Below, one piece after another: positions 30,149-42,260 of a DNA stretch of 64,000 nucleotides (the stretch's first letter is position 1; each line of letters starts with the position of its first letter). The stretch covers positions 1 to 64,000 of the forward strand of contig JARRBK010000001.1 of the NCBI GenBank assembly GCA_029982615.1. Reading direction: 5' to 3'. Below the pieces are notes generated by a model. The model saw only the letters and a list, made by a program, of their open reading frames with translations, did not search any database and was not told the DNA's origin. Source of the DNA: Tepidanaerobacteraceae bacterium. Lineage in GTDB: Bacteria > Bacillota > Thermosediminibacteria > Thermosediminibacterales > Tepidanaerobacteraceae. The position numbers were made by a program, and so were the translations under genes.

Positions 30149-30385
30149 ATGGAAAAACTGCAAAATACAGTAAACAAAATCGCGCCTTTAGACCGGTCAG
30201 CTGCAGAAAAAGCGTCTCTAAGGCTCGACTCGCTGACCAAACCTCAGGGCAGCCTGGCATTTCTCATTATAGAAGCCGCAACCCGCATCCAGAGCGAAAT
30301 GGCGACTTTTGAATCTGCGGGTGTATCCGGAAAAATTATCGATGCAAACAACAAAGACGCCTTTGGCGCGGATGAATGCAGATGA
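30149..30385 (+). pseudogene. cobT: cobT remnant: N-terminus fused to C-terminus with the catalytic middle deleted
   Basis: 78 aa: CobT-like N-term (APLDRSAAEKASLRLDSLTKPQGSL) joined to CobT-like C-term (LIIEAATRIQSEMATFESAGVS); intact CobT is about 350 aa. Confidence 0.8.
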
Positions 30386-30425
30386 ATTTATTCAGACTAT
30401 TGCATCCGAATCAATCCATTTTAAA

Positions 30426-30455
30426 ATTGATTTAATCAATCACAGGTGTTATAAT
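30426..30455 (+). promoter_or_regulatory. Promoter with perfect 7-1-7 palindrome at the -35
   Basis: ATTGATT-T-AATCAAT (30426-30440) overlapping TTGATT -17 nt- TATAAT (30450-30455). Confidence 0.6.
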
Positions 30456-30511
30456 GGGATTGTGAAAAATTTATCATGATGCTGCTGCATCATGTCGATG
30501 GAGGGATTTGG

Positions 30512-31318
30512 ATGCAGAAGAATTTTTTATCGCCTGTTGAAATTGCGCACGCCACCATTGCTACAGGTATCAAGAAGGCTGAACTGGCTTCTTTGCAGAT
30601 GATTCTGCTGGGTTTTTTCGCAGGAGCCTTTATCGCTTTTGGAGCCAACGCTGACATAATAATAATGCAGACTTTCAAAAAAATAGATGTAGGGCTCGCG
30701 AAATTTTTGGGCGCAGCGGTGTTCCCAGTAGGCCTTATGCTTGTAGTCATAGCCGGAGCTGAGCTTTTTACAGGAAATAATCTTATGACCCTTGCCTTAT
30801 TTGATAAAAAAATAACCATATTGCAGCTTTTAAAAAACTGGCTCCTGGTGTACGCTGCAAATTTTTTAGGGTCCGTTTTCATAGCATATTTGGTTTCAGC
30901 GTCGGGTTTGCTGACCGGCACTGCTGCTGAAACCGCAATAAATATAGCAAAAGCTAAGCTGTCTTTAAATTTCTTCAGCGCTTTTTTAAGGGGTATCGGT
31001 TGCAACATGCTGGTGGTGCTGGCTGTATGGATTGCCACGTCTGCTCAGGACATCGCTTCCAAGCTGTTTTCATGCTGGTTCCCCATAATGCTTTTTGTGC
31101 TGTCCGGTTTTGAACACAGCGTGGCTAACATGTTCTTTCTGCCAGTCGCCAGATTCCTTGGGTTTCCAGCATCATGGAGTAAAATATGGTTTGCAAACCT
31201 CATCCCCGTAACTCTTGGAAACATCATAGGAGGCGCCGTAATAGTCCCGTTGGTTTATTATATATGCTATGTCCTTCCGGAAAGAAAAAAAGATTTTTCA
31301 AGCTTTCGGGCTGCATAG
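30512..31318 (+). CDS. Formate/nitrite transporter (FNT/FocA) family protein
   Basis: FNT signatures GAFIAFGANAD, AGAELFTGNNLM, GFEHSVANMFFLP; start at Met 30512 after GGAGGG. Confidence 0.92.
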   Translation: MQKNFLSPVEIAHATIATGIKKAELASLQMILLGFFAGAFIAFGANADIIIMQTFKKIDVGLAKFLGAAVFPVGLMLVVIAGAELFTGNNLMTLALFDKKITILQLLKNWLLVYAANFLGSVFIAYLVSASGLLTGTAAETAINIAKAKLSLNFFSAFLRGIGCNMLVVLAVWIATSAQDIASKLFSCWFPIMLFVLSGFEHSVANMFFLPVARFLGFPASWSKIWFANLIPVTLGNIIGGAVIVPLVYYICYVLPERKKDFSSFRAA

Positions 31319-31338
31319 GATTTTTAAGCAGGCACAGG

Positions 31339-31370
31339 AAAAGACCCGCCGTAACCGACGGGTCTTTTTG
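31339..31370. terminator. Bidirectional terminator between the FNT gene and groEL
   Basis: AAAAGACCCGCCGTAACCGACGGGTCTTTTT. Confidence 0.82.
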
Positions 31371-31391
31371 CTTCGCCCTTTATTGTATTTT

Positions 31392-33017
<1,626 letters not shown>

Positions 33018-33030
33018 TTAAATTTTAAAT

Positions 33031-33315
33031 TTATTGTATTATGGCAAGAACATCGCTCTGTCTCAAAATAAGGTACTCTTCGTCATCAATTTTTACTTCT
33101 GTGCCTGCATACTTGGAGAATATGATTTTATCTCCAACCTTGACTTCAAGAGGCACTTTCTGACCGTCGATTATTTCACCGCTGCCTACCGCCAGAACTT
33201 CACCCTTCTGGGGTTTTTCCTTGGCAGTATCTGGCAGAACGATGCCACCCTTGGTCTTTTCCTCTTTCTCAAGAACTTTGATGACGATGCGGTCACCTAA
33301 CGGTTTGATGTTCAT
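33031..33315 (-). CDS. groES: Co-chaperonin GroES
   Basis: [38 protein letters not shown]. Confidence 0.99.
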   Translation of the reverse strand: MNIKPLGDRIVIKVLEKEEKTKGGIVLPDTAKEKPQKGEVLAVGSGEIIDGQKVPLEVKVGDKIIFSKYAGTEVKIDDEEYLILRQSDVLAIIQ

Positions 33316-33356
33316 CTATACCCCTCCTTTTAATTATTAGCTGCTCCTGCGTGCTG

Positions 33357-33383
33357 TTAGCACTCGCATTTGACGAGTGCTAA
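33357..33383 (-). promoter_or_regulatory. CIRCE element (HrcA operator)
   Basis: TTAGCACTC-GCATTTGAC-GAGTGCTAA, perfect match to TTAGCACTC-N9-GAGTGCTAA upstream of groES. Confidence 0.97.
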
Positions 33384-33655
33384 TCACATGATATATCTTA
33401 TACAATGCTGGTTTTAAAATCAATATTCTCCTTAGATATTATCCCCTGAAAATATGTTATATCATAGCATTATATGGATATTGATTCTATTTTCGTGAAT
33501 TTTCTCCATGTTCCTTTTGTTTTTGAATATATCATTGTAAATTACTAGCTTACTACTATATTTTTCCCATCCAGCTAAACATTATACATTCTTTATTTCA
33601 GTAGTTGAGTATATCTGGTCTTATTCCAGCACCATAAATACAATTTGCTTCCTTT

Positions 33656-34420
33656 TCATGCTATAATCTTTTCCAGGAAGCTTCTAGTCCTTTCGTGCTT
33701 AGGAGCTTTAAAAATATTGAGGGGCACATCTTCTTCTAATATCCTTCCGCAGTCCATAAACACCACCCTGTCTGCCACCTCTTTGGCAAAACCCATCTCG
33801 TGGGTTACCACCATCATGGTCATTCCGTCCTTTGCGAGGTTTTTCATTACATAAAGCACTTCTCCCACCAGTTCTGGGTCAAGAGAGGACGTGGGCTCAT
33901 CAAAAAGCATCACTTTTGGCTGCATGGCCAATGCTCTGGCTATAGCAACCCGTTGCTTTTGGCCGCCGGACAAGCGGGAAGGGTATACATCCTTTTTGTC
34001 TGCTAAGCCTACCTTATTTAGAAGGTCCATGGCTATTTTCTCTGCATCTTTTCGATGCATCCTCTTTACGGTCACGGGACCTTCCATAACGTTTTCAAGC
34101 GCTGTCATATGAGGGAATAAATTAAAATGCTGAAACACCATACCAATCTCCTGCTGCAGTGATTTAAACGATCTGCTTTTGGCTTCCAGAGGCCTGCCTT
34201 CCACAAAAATTTCGCCCTTTTCAGGCCGTTCCAGGTTTTTAATACACCTCAAAAGCGTGCTTTTGCCAGAGCCGCTGGGCCCAATGATGACCACTACTTC
34301 CCCGGAAAACACCGTAAGGTTTATATCTTCCAGCACTTTTAAGTTCCCGAAGGATTTATACAGATTTTTTATTCTAATCATAGGAGTTTTCCCAGCCGCA
34401 CCTGTCGAAACTTCATTCAT
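33656..34420 (-). CDS. Polar amino-acid ABC transporter ATP-binding protein
   Basis: [53 protein letters not shown]. Confidence 0.94.
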   Translation of the reverse strand: MNEVSTGAAGKTPMIRIKNLYKSFGNLKVLEDINLTVFSGEVVVIIGPSGSGKSTLLRCIKNLERPEKGEIFVEGRPLEAKSRSFKSLQQEIGMVFQHFNLFPHMTALENVMEGPVTVKRMHRKDAEKIAMDLLNKVGLADKKDVYPSRLSGGQKQRVAIARALAMQPKVMLFDEPTSSLDPELVGEVLYVMKNLAKDGMTMMVVTHEMGFAKEVADRVVFMDCGRILEEDVPLNIFKAPKHERTRSFLEKIIA

Positions 34421-35063
34421 ATAACGAGAACCTCCTCTCCATCTTTCCGAATATTACAGTAAAAACCGACGTGAGAATAAGGTAATAAATCCCAGCCATG
34501 GTAAACACTTCTATGGGCTTAAAGGAATTGGCGTACATCTGTTGGGCTACCCTCATCAGTTCTACCATGGCAATGGTGGAAACTAAAGATGAATCTTTCA
34601 AGAGGGCTATAAATTCATTGCCCATGGGCGGAATCAGCCTTCTATATGCCTGGGGAAGTATTATCCTCCTCATGGCCTGACCGTACGTCATGCCCAGAGC
34701 TTTCGCTGCCTCCATCTGGCCTTTATCGATGGATTGAATGCCGGCCCTTATGATTTCAGCCACGTAGGCGGCAGAATTTGCGCTCATGCCCAGCACCGCA
34801 GCCACGAAAGGAGGAAGGTTTACCCCTATGGAAGGCCCGCCGTAGTAAATGGCAAAAAGCTGCAGCAACAGCGGAGTGCCCCTCATCACATAGATGTAAA
34901 ACCCTGCAGCCCTGGAAAGCATTACATTCGAAGAAATTTTCATAAGGGCTAGCAAAAGCCCGATGAAGGTCCCGAATATAATAGAAAGCAGAGTAAGTTC
35001 CACTGTGGTTACGGCTCCCATTCCCAAAATAGGTATAAGGCTTTTCATATATTCAAAATCCAT
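34413..35063 (-). CDS. Amino-acid ABC transporter permease (HisM/GlnP type)
   Basis: [60 protein letters not shown]. Confidence 0.94.
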   Translation of the reverse strand: MDFEYMKSLIPILGMGAVTTVELTLLSIIFGTFIGLLLALMKISSNVMLSRAAGFYIYVMRGTPLLLQLFAIYYGGPSIGVNLPPFVAAVLGMSANSAAYVAEIIRAGIQSIDKGQMEAAKALGMTYGQAMRRIILPQAYRRLIPPMGNEFIALLKDSSLVSTIAMVELMRVAQQMYANSFKPIEVFTMAGIYYLILTSVFTVIFGKMERRFSLYE

Positions 35064-35258
35064 TGGTCCACCTCAAAATTCTGCGATTAGTTTAATTAAA
35101 TTAATAAAAATAAGTTCGCCCTTTGAAATCTCAAAGGGCATAGCTTTTGAAAACGGCGTCTGCACTCGCATAAAATTTTCGCCAATTTTTTTATCCAGCA
35201 ATGTGGCACATATATTTCAATCGGCAAAAGCAAAAAGTTATGGGAAGTCATCGCGATT

Positions 35259-36140
35259 TTAAAACTTTACATCTTCAAGGGTAGAAATATCCTCTCCGAA
35301 CCATTTTTTCGAAATTTGAGCCATTGTGCCGTCTTGCTTCATTTCCTCTAGCACCTTCACAAGGGCTTTTCTCAACGCTTTATCCTCTTTTCGGAAAGCA
35401 ATCCCTATGGGTTCCTTTACCAAGGGAAAAGCAACTTTGAACTCATTGGGCCTTTTGGTCATGTAGTACCGCCCCACCAGTTCGTCCACCACTATCGCCT
35501 GGGTCCTGTTGTTGGCCAAATCGAGAAATGCTTCTGTAAACTTGGAGTATTTCTTGAGCTCTTTTAGGCCTTCAATCTTTTTGGCGGCTTCCTCGCTGGT
35601 GCTGCCCAGTTGGGTTCCCACAATTTTTCCCTTCAAATCCTCCTGTGTCTTTATGGAATCATCTCCGGCCCTTACTACCACCACCTGGGCTTCGTTGAGA
35701 TACGCTGGGGAAAAATCCACCTGCTTCGCCCTCTCAGCGGTCATGCTCATGCCAGACCAGATGATGTCGAACTTCTTTGAGTTCAACGCCAAAATAACCC
35801 CGTTCCAATCGGTAGGTATCCACTCGGCTTCAACGCCCAGCCTTCTGGCAGCTTCTCGTGCCAGGTCGATATCGTAACCCACCAGCTGATTTTTTTCATC
35901 CCTGAATTCCAGGGGTGGGAAGGCATCATCGATTCCTATGGTTATCTTTCCGGCTTTTTTAACCCTTTCCAGAGAATCGTCCACAGTTGCATTGGCCGAT
36001 TCGTCGGTTTGACTTTGTTCATTTTGGGCTGCCTGCTCCGATGTGTTTGTCCCGGAAGACTCCGCAGCTTTCTGCCCGCAACCTGCTACAACTGCTGCAA
36101 TAAAAAATAGGACCATGACAAGAGAAAATATTTTCTTCAA
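35259..36140 (-). CDS. Amino-acid ABC transporter substrate-binding lipoprotein
   Basis: Lipobox VAGC; SBP_bac_3 signature ITIGIDDAFPPLEFRDEKNQLVGYDIDLAREAARRLG. Confidence 0.93.
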   Translation of the reverse strand: MKKIFSLVMVLFFIAAVVAGCGQKAAESSGTNTSEQAAQNEQSQTDESANATVDDSLERVKKAGKITIGIDDAFPPLEFRDEKNQLVGYDIDLAREAARRLGVEAEWIPTDWNGVILALNSKKFDIIWSGMSMTAERAKQVDFSPAYLNEAQVVVVRAGDDSIKTQEDLKGKIVGTQLGSTSEEAAKKIEGLKELKKYSKFTEAFLDLANNRTQAIVVDELVGRYYMTKRPNEFKVAFPLVKEPIGIAFRKEDKALRKALVKVLEEMKQDGTMAQISKKWFGEDISTLEDVKF

Positions 36141-36217
36141 AACAAATTCCCCTCTCCCAACAAAATTCTGGTCCTATTATACTTTAATATATTAAACTTG
36201 TAAAGAGATAAAAGTAT

Positions 36218-37552
36218 TTAGAGCAATTCCGCTGCCAGCTGTGCCAACGGCGAGCGCTCTCCCTTTATAAGGTTTACATGGCCTGCCAATGCCTGGTCTT
36301 TGAATTTTTCCACCACATAGGAAAGACCATTGCTGGAATAATCAAGGTACGGATTGTCTATCTGTTCAGGATCGCCTATGAGCACTATCTTGCTGCCTTC
36401 ACCTACCCTGGAAACTATGGTCTTCATTTCATGGCGTGAGAGGTTCTGGGCTTCATCGACTATTATAAACTGTTTTGCTATGCTCCTGCCCCTGATATAA
36501 GTCAGGGCTTCCACCTCTACATTTTTGAGCCCCACCATTATATCATCAATATCTTCTCCGTTCCTGATATTAAAAATATACTCAAGGTTGTCGTATATCG
36601 GCTGCATCCATGGCCTAAGCTTTTCGTCCTTGTCACCTGGCAAAAATCCTATATCCCGCCCCATAGGCACCACCGGTCGGGCCACCACCAGTTTTTTATA
36701 CGCCTTTTCATCTTCGGTTTTTAAAAGCCCTGCAGCCAGAGCCAGCAGGGTCTTGCCGGTGCCAGCGCGCCCTGTTATAGTTACAAGAGGTATATCATCG
36801 TTTAAAAGCAAGTCAAGAGCCATCTTCTGTTGGGCATTTTTAGGGCGAATCCCCCAAACCGTCTCTCTCGCACTGTATAAGGGAACAACTGACTTTTTCT
36901 GAAAAAAATATCGGCCCAGCGCTGATTTGGATGAACCATAAACATCCTTAAGTATAACATATTGATTGGGATAGAAAGCTTCATCATCAAAGTACTCCAT
37001 CGAAAGGCTTCCATCCATGTAAAACACATCTATTACTGACGGGTGAACATTCTTCTCCACATATCCCTGGTAGAAATCGCTGGCCGTTACTATCTTGTCT
37101 GAAAGGTAATCCTGAGCTTCAATCCCCAAAGCATCGGCTTTTACTCTCATTATAGCATCTTTAGAAACAAGGATGACCTTTTTAGGCCGCGACTTCTGAT
37201 TTTCTTCCAGTTGTAGGTTTTTTGCCACCGCCAGAATCCTGTGGTCGTTATTGTACTCCACGAAATAATCAGCAAGATATGTCATAGCCTTGTGGTTAAG
37301 CTCCACTCTAAAGGTGCCTCCGCCTTCCAGCTGAATGCCCTCGTGTAATTTGCCCTTGTTTCTGAAACCGTCAAGAATTCTAGAAATACGTCTGGCATTT
37401 CGACCTATTTCATCCTGATAGTTTTTTTTGGAATCGACTTCTTCGATTACCACGGCCGGAATTACCACATCATTATCATCAAAAGAAAAAAAGGCATTGG
37501 GATCACTGAGTAGGACGCTGGTATCCAGCACATAAATCTTTTCCAATGCCAT
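36218..37552 (-). CDS. PhoH family protein with N-terminal PIN domain
   Basis: YVLDTSVLLSDPNAF PIN motif; TGRAGTGKTLLALAAG, IIVDEAQNLSRHEMKTIVSRVGEGSKIVLIGDPEQID. Confidence 0.92.
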   Translation of the reverse strand: MALEKIYVLDTSVLLSDPNAFFSFDDNDVVIPAVVIEEVDSKKNYQDEIGRNARRISRILDGFRNKGKLHEGIQLEGGGTFRVELNHKAMTYLADYFVEYNNDHRILAVAKNLQLEENQKSRPKKVILVSKDAIMRVKADALGIEAQDYLSDKIVTASDFYQGYVEKNVHPSVIDVFYMDGSLSMEYFDDEAFYPNQYVILKDVYGSSKSALGRYFFQKKSVVPLYSARETVWGIRPKNAQQKMALDLLLNDDIPLVTITGRAGTGKTLLALAAGLLKTEDEKAYKKLVVARPVVPMGRDIGFLPGDKDEKLRPWMQPIYDNLEYIFNIRNGEDIDDIMVGLKNVEVEALTYIRGRSIAKQFIIVDEAQNLSRHEMKTIVSRVGEGSKIVLIGDPEQIDNPYLDYSSNGLSYVVEKFKDQALAGHVNLIKGERSPLAQLAAELL

Positions 37553-37569
37553 ACCTCCTGTTTAAGTTT

Positions 37570-37716
37570 TTATGCGCCTTTTTTCATGGCTTCTATCTGT
37601 TCTTCTATTTCCATTATACGCACCAGGAGATTAACCTTATTACCTTCATTTTTAGTCCATTGGCTCAACAGCTTTTCCCTCTCCTGTTCCAGCATTGTTA
37701 CCCTGTTTTTTATCAT
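37570..37716 (-). CDS. Small (48 aa) coiled-coil protein of unknown function
   Basis: MIKNRVTMLEQEREKLLSQWTKNEGNKVNLLVRIMEIEEQIEAMKKGA, preceded by AAGGAGGAAGTGAA; below ORF-track size cutoff. Confidence 0.55.
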   Translation of the reverse strand: MIKNRVTMLEQEREKLLSQWTKNEGNKVNLLVRIMEIEEQIEAMKKGA

Positions 37717-37847
37717 TTCACTTCCTCCTTTTCTGCTTAATGTATACACAATTCATGATAATGCGTTTCAATTATAGTATATAAAGAATTTGTGAAGTAA
37801 AAATTATCAAAAAGTTAATTTTTTGTGATGAAATCTACCAATGGACA

Positions 37848-38393
37848 TCAAAAGCTGGGCGGCACCATGGCCCATACGGATATGGCGGTTTTATCTCCAA
37901 TATTTACATACCTGTGGGGAACTGTGCTATCAAAATAAATACTATCGCCTTCTTCCAGAATATACTCTTTGCTGCCCCATTTTACCTTTAACCTCCCTTT
38001 TAACACCAGACCACACTCTTCTCCCTCATGGCTTATCTGATCATCATAATTGCATTCTCCTGGCTTTATCTTGACCAATAAGAATTCTATTTTCTTTTTC
38101 AGGTCAGGGCAGAGCAATTCATAAGTTATCTTTGAATTGGGCAATTTAATTTTCTTGCGCTCTCTTTTTCTGACCACTGGGTCCTGTTTTTCATACTCTT
38201 CAAAAAAATAATTCATTGAAGCGTTCAGCGCTTTTGCTATTTTCCACAAAGAAGCGACTGAAGGTCCTGTTTTATTTCTTTCTATCTGGCTGATCAGCCC
38301 CGTGCTGAGACCGGTTTTTTCCGCCAGCTGTTCAATGGTAATATTCTGGCTCATTCGAAGCTGCCTTATTTTAGTTCCCAGTTCCATATCCAT
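37848..38393 (-). CDS. XRE-family transcriptional regulator with C-terminal cupin domain
   Basis: KIRQLRMSQNITIEQLAEKTGLSTGLISQIERNKTGPSVASLWKIAKAL then cupin (HEGEECGLVLKGRLKV...YFDSTVPHRYVN). Confidence 0.9.
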   Translation of the reverse strand: MDMELGTKIRQLRMSQNITIEQLAEKTGLSTGLISQIERNKTGPSVASLWKIAKALNASMNYFFEEYEKQDPVVRKRERKKIKLPNSKITYELLCPDLKKKIEFLLVKIKPGECNYDDQISHEGEECGLVLKGRLKVKWGSKEYILEEGDSIYFDSTVPHRYVNIGDKTAISVWAMVPPSF

Positions 38394-38415
38394 GCACCTT
38401 TCTTTGATAACTGCT

Positions 38416-39603
38416 TCAGTTTCTCGTTTTTGCACCTTTTAAGCCGCTTGAGGCTTTTTTCAGCAGGTTTGTGTCGAATGAATATATATTATTTTCCTGT
38501 TCCCTGCGCCTTTCTATTGCAAATCCAATCAGATTATCGATAAGATCTTGAAATTTTATCCCTTGAGGCTCCCATAAGTAAAAAGCCATAGAGCCCGGAA
38601 TTGTATTTATTTCATTTATATAAACTTTCATGCTTTCCTTTTCCACAAGAAAATCAATTCGCGCCACACCGGCACAGTCCAGTACTTTAAATGCTTTTTT
38701 TGCAAGGTGTTTGATTTCCTCTGCCTTTTCTTCAGAAATTGGTGCCGGAATTTTTCTCGCAGCCCCCTTCATACCCGTTTTCATGCTCTCATTATGCATA
38801 TATTTATCGTCATAGCTCAAAAAATCCTGCCATGATACAGGCATCTCGCAAAGGGAAGCCGACAGTTCATCGTCCTTGCCCATAACCGAGCAATTTATTT
38901 CAATAGGTTCTTTTACGGCTTCTTCTACGATTATTTTTCTGTCATACTTTGACGCAACTTCAACAGCATAAATCAGTTCTTTTTTCGATTTTGCTTTGCT
39001 GATTCCTATGCTCGAACCCAAATTGGCCGGTTTAACAAACACCGGGTATCTCAATGTGCTTTCCACATTTTCTATCGTTGCTTCTGGGTCTTTCTCATAA
39101 TTTTTTCTGAAAAACCACGTGTAATTTACTATAGGTAAATCATTTGACTTGAAAATATGCTTCATAATTATCTTATCCATGCCCACACCGGAACCCACCA
39201 CACCCGGTCCCGTATAAGGTATGCCTGCCAGTTCAAGAAGCCCCTGTATGCAGCCATCCTCGCCAAAAGCCCCGTGGAAAGCCAATAAAGCCACATCCAC
39301 CTGCAGGCCATCCGGCTCTTTTCTCAACAAGCCTGCCTTGAACGGATAAAAATAAAATTTTTTTAGATTATACGTGGGCAGCAAGACAATTTCCCTGCTT
39401 TTTTTGATCAGGGATGAAATATCCTGATAATTCTTTATGTCCGTCAACGCTTCCCCTGTATACCATCTGCCATCCTTGCTCAAGTAAATTGGTATAGGGC
39501 GGTATTTTGATTTATCAATATTTTCCATGATCTGAAGCCCTGTAATCACAGACACCTCATGCTCAACGGATCTGCCGCCAAACATAACGGCTACGTTTAA
39601 CAT
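38416..39603 (-). CDS. ddl: D-alanine--D-alanine ligase
   Basis: [59 protein letters not shown]. Confidence 0.95.
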   Translation of the reverse strand: MLNVAVMFGGRSVEHEVSVITGLQIMENIDKSKYRPIPIYLSKDGRWYTGEALTDIKNYQDISSLIKKSREIVLLPTYNLKKFYFYPFKAGLLRKEPDGLQVDVALLAFHGAFGEDGCIQGLLELAGIPYTGPGVVGSGVGMDKIIMKHIFKSNDLPIVNYTWFFRKNYEKDPEATIENVESTLRYPVFVKPANLGSSIGISKAKSKKELIYAVEVASKYDRKIIVEEAVKEPIEINCSVMGKDDELSASLCEMPVSWQDFLSYDDKYMHNESMKTGMKGAARKIPAPISEEKAEEIKHLAKKAFKVLDCAGVARIDFLVEKESMKVYINEINTIPGSMAFYLWEPQGIKFQDLIDNLIGFAIERRREQENNIYSFDTNLLKKASSGLKGAKTRN

Positions 39604-39702
39604 TATAAACCCCTCCATATTCAAAACAGAATATAAAATAATATTATATTAAAAAATATTATTTAATATTATGTTATATATGTATTTGACGTGATTTAAA
39701 AA

Positions 39703-41331
39703 TTATTCATCATAATTGTCCGGAAGGTCATTTTCAAACAACACAACATCCTTCTGCCTTACAATGCTGCTCAACACTTTTGTGGCTTCATCCAAATTCG
39801 GCACCACCTTTATATTATCCGGTGGAAAGTTTTCTTCCATCAAGCCCTCCACTATTGGCCTGGTTCTCTTTTTGCCGACGATAATGGCATAATCGCAGCA
39901 GCGGGCCATAAGCCTTCCCATCTTCCTATTTTCTTCGCTCTCGACGGCCCCCAATTCCACCATCCCGGGAGTAACTATAATTTTTTTTCTCCCCTCTATC
40001 TCCTTCAAAACCTCAAGAGCCTGCCTTACCCCTTCAGGGTTTGAATTGAAGGCATCATCAATTACGGTTACCCCGTTGTCAGTATCCAAAATCTGAAGCC
40101 TGTGGGGCACGGGCTTTATTTCTCTGAGGCCTGCCTGAATTTCACCCACGGTGAGCCCCATTTTTAAGGCAACACAAATGGCAGCCAGCAAGTTGCTTAC
40201 ATTGTGCCTGCCCAAGAGGGAAGTCCTGCAGTCAAATTCAATTCCGTCAGCAGTTCTTACTTTGAACTTCAGGCCTTCCCTTGAATTGTTTATGCCGCAG
40301 GCAGTTATGTAATACTGGGAGTTGGAATTCATTCCATATAAAACAGCATTGGTTTTGATGCTGTTCACCTTTTTTATTATGTATTCATTGTCTCCGTTAA
40401 GTATGCTGATGCCATTGTCCGGGAGGGATTCGATAAGTTCAAATTTTGTATCAATTATGTTTTCTATGGAATGAAAGGTTTCAAGATGCTGCGGGCCGAT
40501 GGATGTCACCACACCAATAGTGGGGTTCACGAGGTCGCACAGCTTCCTTATATCACCCTTATATCTTGCACCCATCTCACACACAAAAACCTCATGCAAA
40601 TCAGTCAGCTGCTCTCTTATCACTTTTGTGACGCCCATGGGCGTATTATAGCTTTCAGGCGTCATCAGGGTATTATACTTTTGCTTTAAAAGAGTTGCGG
40701 TGAAATACTTTGTGCTGGTCTTCCCGTAGCTGCCGGTTATTCCTATAACTTTTAAATTCTTCATTTTTTTTATTTTTTCCCGGGCATCTATGAAATATCT
40801 ATTTTGAATATGCATTTCCAGTGGAGTCGTCAAAACCGTTGCAACGAGCATATAAACCGGTATTACATATACGATTATTGATAAAATCATCAAATCTGCA
40901 AAAACTACGCCTGCTTTGGCACAGTAAAAATAAATTGAAGCTGCCGAAAGCAAAAGTTCAAATACAAAAAGCCTTGTAGCTCTTTTGGTAAACACCAGAG
41001 GTTTTTTTGCCTTCTTTTCTAAGCCGTATAAGTAAAAGGAGTAATAACCCATGCTCAAAAACCATATTATAAAAACGACCGCGCCTTTTATAGATATTGT
41101 TTTGTCGATTTTAAAAACCAAGTATGCTGCTAACGATGTCAGTAGAATAATTAAGCTTTCCCGGAAAAAAATCCTCTCCGCATTAACCCTCAGCCACCTG
41201 GCATACTGCCCCGGTTTGTAGCCCTCCAGCTGGGCCATGTGCAAATATCTCTTACTGCTGAAAAACAGCGAAAATATAAGTGCTGCCCAGAATAACGGAT
41301 AAAAAATAAAAGTTTTATAAACGCTCATCAC
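39703..41331 (-). CDS. murF: MurF-type UDP-MurNAc-tripeptide--D-Ala-D-Ala ligase with N-terminal polytopic membrane region
   Basis: VIGITGSYGKTSTKYFTATLL, CEMGARYKGDIRKLCDLVNPTIGVVTSIGPQHLETF; about 190 aa hydrophobic N-terminus. Confidence 0.82.
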   Translation of the reverse strand: MMSVYKTFIFYPLFWAALIFSLFFSSKRYLHMAQLEGYKPGQYARWLRVNAERIFFRESLIILLTSLAAYLVFKIDKTISIKGAVVFIIWFLSMGYYSFYLYGLEKKAKKPLVFTKRATRLFVFELLLSAASIYFYCAKAGVVFADLMILSIIVYVIPVYMLVATVLTTPLEMHIQNRYFIDAREKIKKMKNLKVIGITGSYGKTSTKYFTATLLKQKYNTLMTPESYNTPMGVTKVIREQLTDLHEVFVCEMGARYKGDIRKLCDLVNPTIGVVTSIGPQHLETFHSIENIIDTKFELIESLPDNGISILNGDNEYIIKKVNSIKTNAVLYGMNSNSQYYITACGINNSREGLKFKVRTADGIEFDCRTSLLGRHNVSNLLAAICVALKMGLTVGEIQAGLREIKPVPHRLQILDTDNGVTVIDDAFNSNPEGVRQALEVLKEIEGRKKIIVTPGMVELGAVESEENRKMGRLMARCCDYAIIVGKKRTRPIVEGLMEENFPPDNIKVVPNLDEATKVLSSIVRQKDVVLFENDLPDNYDE

Positions 41332-42095
41332 ACATTCCCGTTCCCTTCAAAAAACTTAGACACAATAATATTAAAGTCATGCAAACGTTCAAGATAGGAA
41401 AAATGACCGGCCCCTTTAAATACTACAATACCCGCATCGGGAATATGCCTTTCCATGATTTTTGCAAAATACAGCGGCGTCTGGTCATCTTTTTCTCCCC
41501 ATATGAGCAAAGTGGGGGATTTTATGGAAGGCAAATATTTTTTTAAATCCTGATTTACCACTTTTACAAAAGTGCTTCGCAAATTTCCAGCTTCTTTATA
41601 ATCCTTTGAACCATACCTTTCATAAAACCTCTTCAGTTTTTCTTCGGTCGGGCCACGGGAAAACATTATGTAAAGCTTTTTCATCAATTTAAAGGAATAC
41701 ACCTTTAGATAGTAGGAAAGGGACCTTTTCGGAATCAGGCCCGCACTGTCGACAAGCACTATTTTGCCGACCACCTCGGGATGCAAAGCCGCCAGCATTA
41801 TGGTGACCCTTCCGCCGAATGAATGAGCTATTATATGCGTTTTTTCAATGCCCAAAAGTTTTATGAATTCGTAAGTCACCCGCATGTAATCTTCAACGCC
41901 CCAGGGCTCTGGCGGCGGGGTGGATTTGCCAAATCCCGGAAAATCCAATGCATAAACTTCAAAGTTTCCAGAAAGGTAATTGAATACCGGCAGGAAACTA
42001 TCCGCACACCCCCCCCAGCCGTGCAAAAGCAATACCTTTGGTCCGCATCCAGCTTTTTTATAAAATATCTTTGTTCCATCCACGGTTAAGTACAT
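41328..42095 (-). CDS. Alpha/beta hydrolase
   Basis: LLHGWGGCADSF, AHSFGGRVTIMLAALHPE, LIWGEKDDQTPL, GAGHFSYLE; start chosen at MYLTVDG. Confidence 0.9.
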   Translation of the reverse strand: MYLTVDGTKIFYKKAGCGPKVLLLHGWGGCADSFLPVFNYLSGNFEVYALDFPGFGKSTPPPEPWGVEDYMRVTYEFIKLLGIEKTHIIAHSFGGRVTIMLAALHPEVVGKIVLVDSAGLIPKRSLSYYLKVYSFKLMKKLYIMFSRGPTEEKLKRFYERYGSKDYKEAGNLRSTFVKVVNQDLKKYLPSIKSPTLLIWGEKDDQTPLYFAKIMERHIPDAGIVVFKGAGHFSYLERLHDFNIIVSKFFEGNGNV

Positions 42096-42228
42096 AAAAC
42101 ACCTCTTGTTTTTTATCTTTTTTATTATAACTAATTTATTATAACTAAAGATCAAAGGGCAGGACAGCTTTGTTACATAATATATTCTACTATATAATTT
42201 ATTATTTTAACAACGAAAATAAATAAAA

Positions 42229-42252
42229 AAGCCGGTTTTTGTACCAGCTTCA
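42229..42252 (-). terminator. Terminator downstream of M19 dipeptidase
   Basis: Minus strand AAGCTGGTacaaaAACCGGCTTTTTTATT. Confidence 0.7.
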
Positions 42253-42260
42253 ATTAAAAT

